Below are positions 58,389 through 64,000 of a stretch of 64,000 nucleotides of DNA, in pieces; within the stretch, counting starts at the first letter, position 1, and every line of letters starts with the position of its first letter. The stretch comes from Morella rubra. Its lineage: Eukaryota; Streptophyta; Magnoliopsida; Fagales; Myricaceae. Location of the stretch: positions 17,203,067 through 17,267,066 of the forward strand of contig CM025854.1 in NCBI GenBank assembly GCA_003952965.2, given 5' to 3'. The position numbers were made by a program, and so were the translations under genes. The notes beneath the pieces were generated by a model. The model saw nothing but the letters and a program-made list of their open reading frames with translations. It had not been told where the DNA came from and did no database searches.

Positions 58389-60774
58389 TTTACTGGTTTC
58401 TGACTGTTTTAAGCCCTTTACGATGAGCGGTGATTTATCCTCTTACAAGATTTCAAGACGATTGGTGATTGAATAATATGCTCCTTTTTAGATTGGGATC
58501 GAGACAGCGTTTGGTTGGAATTGGTATAGGTATGCCAAGGTATATGCATGCACGTTTATATGGATGAGGGGTATTTGACACTCACGGTTGTCATTTACCT
58601 GCTTTTGGAAGTCGATCGTACATGTCCTGGGTAATAGCTTGGGTTTATCGCAATATTGATGATATGGATTACTGTTTTTACTTTAGCTCTTCTTGATGTT
58701 AGCTTACGAATTTGATTGAGTGAGAATTTCATTCTTGCGTACTAGATATGGAACCCAGAACTGAACTTTAGAGTTTATTTTGGTGCGTGAAATTAGATCA
58801 TCCTTCATTGGGATGCATCATTCCAGACAGAAGCATGCATATTTGATGGTGTGTTCTTGGAGAGTCGCATTGATCAATCAATACCTTAGGAACTATAACG
58901 AAATGCTATGAGATCGATGGATAGATATATCAATGTTTCATTTCTTGTTGGCAGCTAGACATGCCACTTAGATGTGTGTTAGTTGACTTGAGGATGTTGG
59001 GGTGAAGTAGTGAGAAGAGAAGATTTGATATTTTAGAAAATGGATTCACTGACAATGCAGTAGAGGTTGTTTTTGTTTTTCACCAGTACTGCAAGGATTT
59101 TTTATTGTTGGACAATCCGTGAGGAAGTTAGCAGTTGGCACAGATAGCCGTAATCAAGATCTGTAATGAATAAGATGGATGCACTAAGTCAGGTTCTCAA
59201 AGAAAAAAAAGGTGGGGGGGCGCTATCCATCCATGTCACACTGCAAACCATTTCTGGAATGACTGTTTCTTTCTCTTTTTGATAAGTGACTCTGTTTCTT
59301 TATCAGAAAACGATCAAATTAGGGTATGTTGATGAGTTGCTAAGGTTTACTTCTTTCGTAAGAAATCTGTTAAATATATTGAATAGGTTAATTGGCCGAC
59401 GCTGAGAAATTCAAATGCTCTTTTTTGCATTCTCTTTTATTAATAGTAACACAGGATTCTTGTCTGAATGTGCACTTATGAGGGAATGGTGCCTAGGTTC
59501 TCATACTCTTGAAATCTTGCGGATGACCTATCACATTGCACCTGATTGCTTGAAGCCCATTCTCTGGCTAGGATTTTTAGTAGGCAAGTAGGCTCTAAAA
59601 ATCCATGTTTGGACTAGGTTTTAGGCTTGAGAAAAATGGCTTCTGCTTTGCATTGTCTCGCCTGCATTAACAGTGTAGCACCCATTTCTCTCAGCATAGT
59701 TGTGAGCTTGCTGATCATGCTCGCTCTTTTTCTCCTTTCCCTCTGCCTCACTTCTCACCGCCATTGCCACCACCACCACCACCAAGCCAAACCCTCCGGC
59801 TCCAGCACTACTGTCCCACCTATCTCCAAAGTAATGCAATTACTTTGTATCTTAATAATGAATTGAAGCATTCCAATCAGATAAAAAATTGTCCCAAAGC
59901 GAGGCCTTCCGCTTATTAGAACAATCAAAATATCTTTTGACGTCAAGAACCTCAGTCACTTAGCAGGATTAGAGGGAGTTGATTGGCAAGGGGTACCGAC
60001 TCCAATGAGCAGGAGTCCATGGCTGCTTACTTGAGCACTTTTTTGGCAATTTCTTGTTTTCATCCATGACTTCTTTGGCCCAAGGAATGGCAAAGTTTAG
60101 TCGGAAGCAAGGTGTTGCAGACCGCATGAATTTCATTTTCTTGAAACCAAAACCAACATCCAAACACCATCTTTGTGAGTGGCTGGAAATGGGATTATGG
60201 TTTCGTTTAGCAGGTAGTCATGTAGTTGAGGATTTCTCAGTCTTTGAGGGAGCACAGAACCTAGAGCTGGAATTGCTGATAGGATGAGCTTCAACATAGA
60301 GAGAGACCTCTATCCAAGGGCATTGAATTGCATAAAGAAATGATGATGAACAAGATGTTCATTATCGTGGAAATGCTGTACCTATATTCTTATCTTCATG
60401 TTGCTTTGCTTCTTGTATTTATTTATTTATTTTTTGCATCATATATTGGTTTGAAAAACATACACTTTATTGGTTGCAAAATTTGTCTATAACCAACCTG
60501 AAGATCATCTTTTAAAAAACACTTTTATGTTGGTTTTAAAGTAGGTGCTCTATAATATATTTTATTCATGTTGTAAACTAAAATTTCCATTTACATTTTT
60601 GTACAAGTTATACAAAACTATAACGATTTTCTGAGTGAGTCAAAGAGTGAAAAATATTTCAGGATGTCAGTCAATGAGCAGAAAATCATAGGTTTCATAT
60701 GAAATGTTCTTTTCTTCAATTTTATAGAGTAAAGAGTGACTTAATACAAATATATATGTAACTCACATTCGGTG
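58389..60774. other. Sequence downstream of stress-protein copy 1
   Basis: Up to at least 58,698 it is matched by the sequence after copy 2 (63,692 to the window end). The rest is unique, with a G-run near 59,212 and no recognised gene other than the small open frame at 59,636. Confidence 0.55.
59636..59866 (+). CDS. Possible small membrane protein, His-rich tail (hypothetical)
   Basis: The ATG at 59,636 (context AAAAATGGCT, good for plants) opens MASALHCLACINSVAPISLS. A hydrophobic segment of about 25 residues (SIVVSLLIMLALFLLSLCL) follows, then HRHCHHHHHQAKPSGSS, with a stop at 59,866. A GTAATG donor-like word lies right after PPISK, so it might be a first exon. No family is recognised. 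It could equally be a chance open frame. Confidence 0.3.
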   Translation: MASALHCLACINSVAPISLSIVVSLLIMLALFLLSLCLTSHRHCHHHHHQAKPSGSSTTVPPISKVMQLLCILIMN

Positions 60775-61130
60775 TCACTAAATGAACTGAAAACTATGTT
60801 ATGATGTCAAAATTAAAAGAATAAAATATCAAATATCAAAACTCTCAAATCAAGTTGGTGCAATTAAAATTAACCCTAATTAAATCCTTAGACTCTCCTT
60901 TGCTTATAGACCGTCCAGTGGTCGGAAAGCGATTTGAGTTTGAAAAGTTGACACAACAGCTTACATTCAAACCGCTCACGTCTTCTTCCTGTAACAATGA
61001 CCCCGAGTCTTAAAACAAACAACCTATCAATTTGGCCTGTTCTGGGAGTTTGAAACTTTGATGTATAGCTCTTGGCTGTCAATTTCTAAACGTATCTGTT
61101 CCAAAGCTGGCACCCCTTCGATTCGTTCAG
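60775..61130 (+). repeat. Upstream module, extra partial copy
   Basis: It matches 56,757-57,070 and 61,430-61,770, including ACCGTCCAGTGGTCGGAAAG and TGACACAACAGCTTACATT. It lies directly before the full module of stress-protein copy 2, so copy 2 has one and a half modules upstream. Confidence 0.8.
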
Positions 61131-61149
61131 TTCGCCTATTTTTACTATA

Positions 61150-61790
61150 TAGGGTGTTGTTCACGTATTCTGATTTATTAATTTGTATATCGTCAATTTA
61201 TCTATTACTTCAGGTACAAAATATTCAAAAATAAAATAATAAGGTATAAAATATTCTAAACTACGTGAATACAAAATATAATTAATATTTTTTAAAATAT
61301 CAAGAATAAAATAGACAAGTAGACTGACTATATATAGAACATATAATTAAGATTTGTGTTCGTTTTAATAAATAAATAAATATGAATGCAAATTAAATGA
61401 ACTCAAAACTATGTAAGTAAACTAAATGAACTGAAAATTATGTAAATAAAATGTGTCAAAATTAAAAGAATAAAATATCAAATATCAAAACTCTCAAATC
61501 AAGTTGGTGCACATTAAAATTAACCCTAATTAAATCCTTATGACTCTCCTTTGCTTATAGACCGTCCAGTGGTCGGAAAGCGATTTGAGTTTGAAAAGTT
61601 GACACAACAGCTTACATTAAACCGCTCACGTCTTCTTCCTGTAACAATGACCCCGAGTCTTAAAACAAACAACCTATCAATTTGGCCTGTTCTGGGAGTT
61701 TGAAACTTTGATGTATAGCTCTTGCTGTCAATTTCTAAACGTATCTGTTCCAAAGCTGGCAACCCCTTCGATTCGTTCGCAGTTCTATAA
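61150..61790 (+). repeat. Upstream module of stress-protein copy 2
   Basis: It matches 56,490-57,090 closely, with short indels. It ends at TTCGATTCGTTCGCAG, after which the two upstream regions diverge until shortly before the TATA box. Confidence 0.8.
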
Positions 61791-62685
61791 GAAAAAAAAA
61801 AAAGCCTATATTCCTTGAAGCTTTCAACACAAAGTACTAAGAGGGTGTTGACATCCACAATTTCCGCTACTTGAAATTTCTACTTTAATAAAATAATTTT
61901 TAAAATTTTTTTTTTTTATCTAATATTATTTTTATTTTAAATAAATATAAAAATTAATTTTAATATTTTTCTCTTTATTTTTTTTATCAATCTTAATACT
62001 TTAAAATTTTCACAGCCGAACATCATTAAGTAATAGTTTCGGATTTTTTTTTCAGGAGATTTATTATATAAAAAAAAAAATCAAAGTATTAACAACTACC
62101 GAAATAATAAATTGTATAAATGATGTCGGCAACATGTACAATAGATCATAAAGATGTGCGCTACATGAAATTGTCGGATCCCTTGTGATGAAAACGTTGA
62201 ATTATTAAGAAATGAAAATCTTTCATCGTGCATGAAACAAATTATATATTTTGAGATATACTCCTTACTTGCACGTAGAATACTAGAAATCTCAGTAACA
62301 ACGCTTCGAAATAAGTTTTTTTTAAAAAAAAATTTAGATTGTTAGGCATTATTTATTGTTGACCATGTCATGAGAAGCCTTAACGAATTAGTCAATTCAT
62401 CTATAGTTTGAACAAAGTTAGAAAAAAAAAATTGAATTTATTAAAGATAGATAGATGTATCTTAAATGAGACTGGCGAAAGTGACAGTTGGAATTGTTAT
62501 GTATTTGCGTTGCGTGCCAGGTAAGTCCACCTGGAAATGATATAATAAAATTTATGACCTTATTATACGTATTAGCCAAACGGGCGAAATAAGCTTATCA
62601 TAAAGGTAGGCTGGCACCCATATCAATGCTATATGTTCATGGGTAGTTTACTCAAAGCAGTTTGTTTATTCAACTCCACAAAAGT
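61791..62685. other. Unique AT-rich upstream sequence of copy 2
   Basis: This stretch of about 900 bp has only limited, interrupted resemblance to the shorter spacer of copy 1 (57,091-57,452). It contains poly-A and poly-T runs. No gene or named element is recognised. Confidence 0.55.
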
Positions 62686-62691
62686 TATAAA
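62686..62691 (+). promoter_or_regulatory. Probable TATA box of stress-protein copy 2
   Basis: TATAAA lies 184 bp before the start codon in the same GTTATAAAGAGAACTG context as copy 1. The leader carries an extra short duplication around TCGGAGATTGAAACGG (about 62,749). Confidence 0.55.
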
Positions 62692-62869
62692 GAGAACTGA
62701 AAACGGAGATTGAAACGGTAAGAGAACCTCAAAGCTCAACTCCACGTCTCGGAGATTGAAACGGTTCTGATACGCTCTTTAACACCCACCCATTCACTCC
62801 CTCATCGGCCCACCATCCAAGTTCCAACGAGGACCGAACCGTCATTTCCCATCCACAGTCCCCTCGGTC

Positions 62870-63691
62870 ATGATCTCCGTCACGCCCACCCACCGCAAGA
62901 TCGCCATCGCGGTCGACTTAAGCGACGAGAGCGCCTACGCCGTCAGTTGGGCCGTCGAGAACTACCTCCGCCCCGGGGACCACGTGATCCTCCTCCACGT
63001 GCGCCCCACGTGCGTCCTCTACGGCGCAGACTGGGGCTCCAATCCAATCCCCCTACCTCATAACAACAACAATGTTAGCAATTCTCAGTCCGTCCCTTCC
63101 ACCACCGAGGCCTCGCAGCGGAAACTTGAGGACGACTTCGACACTTTCACCACCACCAAGGCAAACTCATTGGCCCAGCCCCTGGTCCAGGCCCAAATCC
63201 CGTACCGGATACACATAGTCAAAGACCACGACATGAAGGAGCGGCTTTGCCTGGAGGTGGAGAGGCTTGGACTCAGCGCCGTCGTCATGGGGAGCAGAGG
63301 CTTTGGTGCAGGCGCGTCAAAGAGAACGACTAAAGCAGGGAGGCTAGGTAGCGTGAGTGATTACTGTGTGCACCACTGCGTGTGCCCCGTGGTGGTGGTG
63401 CGCTATCCAGATGAAAGGGAAGGTGCTCCGGACATGGAGAAGATTGGGGACGAGGTGGAGCTGCACACTGTGCTGGAGGAGGAGCACGAGTACCACGATG
63501 CCCCGGACGAGCCAAAAGGTATGTATATTTTATATTTGATCAATTCTGTCATTTTGGTGGGTGTGCGGTATGTATATTTTATATTTGATCATGATTCTGT
63601 CATTTTGGTGGGTGTGCGGTTATATTTGGTGGAATTTGGAGTGAATGGTCTATAATTTTTTGTCGTGGTTATAGGCGTTCAAATAGAGTAA
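62870..63691 (+). CDS. Universal stress protein, PHOS32/PHOS34-like, copy 2
   Basis: Exon 1 (62,870-63,518) encodes the same residues as copy 1, with no difference seen. The 216 codons end DAPDEPK. A donor GTATGT at 63,519 is followed by a second identical donor context at 63,568, because the first 49 bp of the intron are duplicated. With the first donor and the acceptor at 63,674, the end would be GVQIE (TAA at 63,689), one residue different from copy 1 (K to E). With the second donor, 49 nt are added and the frame changes. The downstream sequence matches copy 1 to the window end. The role is as for copy 1: cytosolic nucleotide-binding stress protein (inferred from family). Confidence 0.88.
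63518..63618 (+). repeat. Tandem duplication of the intron start and splice donor
   Basis: Units of 49 and 52 bp both begin GGTATGTATATTTTATATTT and end TTTTGGTGGGTGTGC. Copy 1 of the gene has only one unit (from 58,264). Confidence 0.88.
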
Positions 63692-64000
63692 TTTACTGGT
63701 TTCTGACTGTTTTAAGCCCTTTACGATGAGCGGTGATTTATCCTCTTACAAGATTTCAAGACGATTGGTGATTGAATAATATGCTCCTTTTTAGATTGGG
63801 ATCGAGACAGCGTTTGGTTGGAATTGGTATAGGTATGCCAAGGTATATGCATGCACGTTTATATGGATGAGGGGTATTTGACACTCACGGTTGTCATTTA
63901 CCTGCTTTTGGAAGTCGATCGTACATGTCCTGGGTAATAGCTTGGGTTTATCGCAATATTGATGATATGGATTACTGTTTTTACTTTAGCTCTTCTTGAT

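Overview
This window is plant nuclear DNA, almost certainly from a eudicot and quite possibly a woody one. It has AT-rich intergenic sequence, GT-AG introns, and dense nested plant transposons (CACTA/En-Spm, L1-type LINE, Ty1-copia, FAR1/MULE-type). Its host genes are plant versions of 5' exonuclease Apollo, a G-type lectin receptor kinase and a PHOS32/34-type universal stress protein. The species cannot be named from the sequence alone.

Layout. 1-3.1 kb: a decayed minus-strand copy (A) of a four-exon Apollo/SNM1-type metallo-beta-lactamase nuclease gene. 4.18-8.95 kb: a degraded element. Its right end is one base away from a common plant CACTA terminus, and it is rich in a short CGGACG-like motif. 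9.6-13.7 kb: two tandem copies of a non-coding unit of about 2.1 kb. 13.93-26.85 kb: a LINE with poly-A and target-site duplication, carrying a 7.9 kb CACTA element (14,009-21,926) and a second insertion of about 0.85 kb. 28.15-33.13 kb: a minus-strand Ty1-copia element with LTRs, primer-binding site and 5 bp target-site duplication. 34.0-36.95 kb: an older plus-strand copia remnant. 40.0-42.6 kb: a broken FAR1-related (FHY3/FAR1, MULE-derived) gene. 43.4-56.3 kb: three more Apollo copies (B, C, D) embedded in a tandem duplication of about 4.9 kb. Copy C is joined to the 5' end of an S-domain lectin kinase gene. 56.4-64 kb: two copies of a universal stress protein gene, apparently identical in coding sequence, with partly duplicated and partly different upstream regions.

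Only three genes look able to encode a full protein: Apollo copy D (four exons, 433 codons, all visible nuclease motifs) and the two stress-protein copies. Everything else that codes is transposon-derived, truncated or frameshifted. There is no operon-like organisation. The story of the window is gene duplication (Apollo four times, stress protein twice) in a repeat-rich region, followed by decay of most copies.

Many repeated units differ from each other by short 1-12 bp deletions rather than substitutions. That may be real decay or may be consensus or assembly error, so the frameshifts reported here should be read with that caveat. No novel enzymatic system was found. The most interesting items are the exactly reconstructable CACTA-in-LINE nesting, the motif-array element at 4.2-9 kb, the lectin-Apollo junction, and the stress-protein duplication with a duplicated splice donor.
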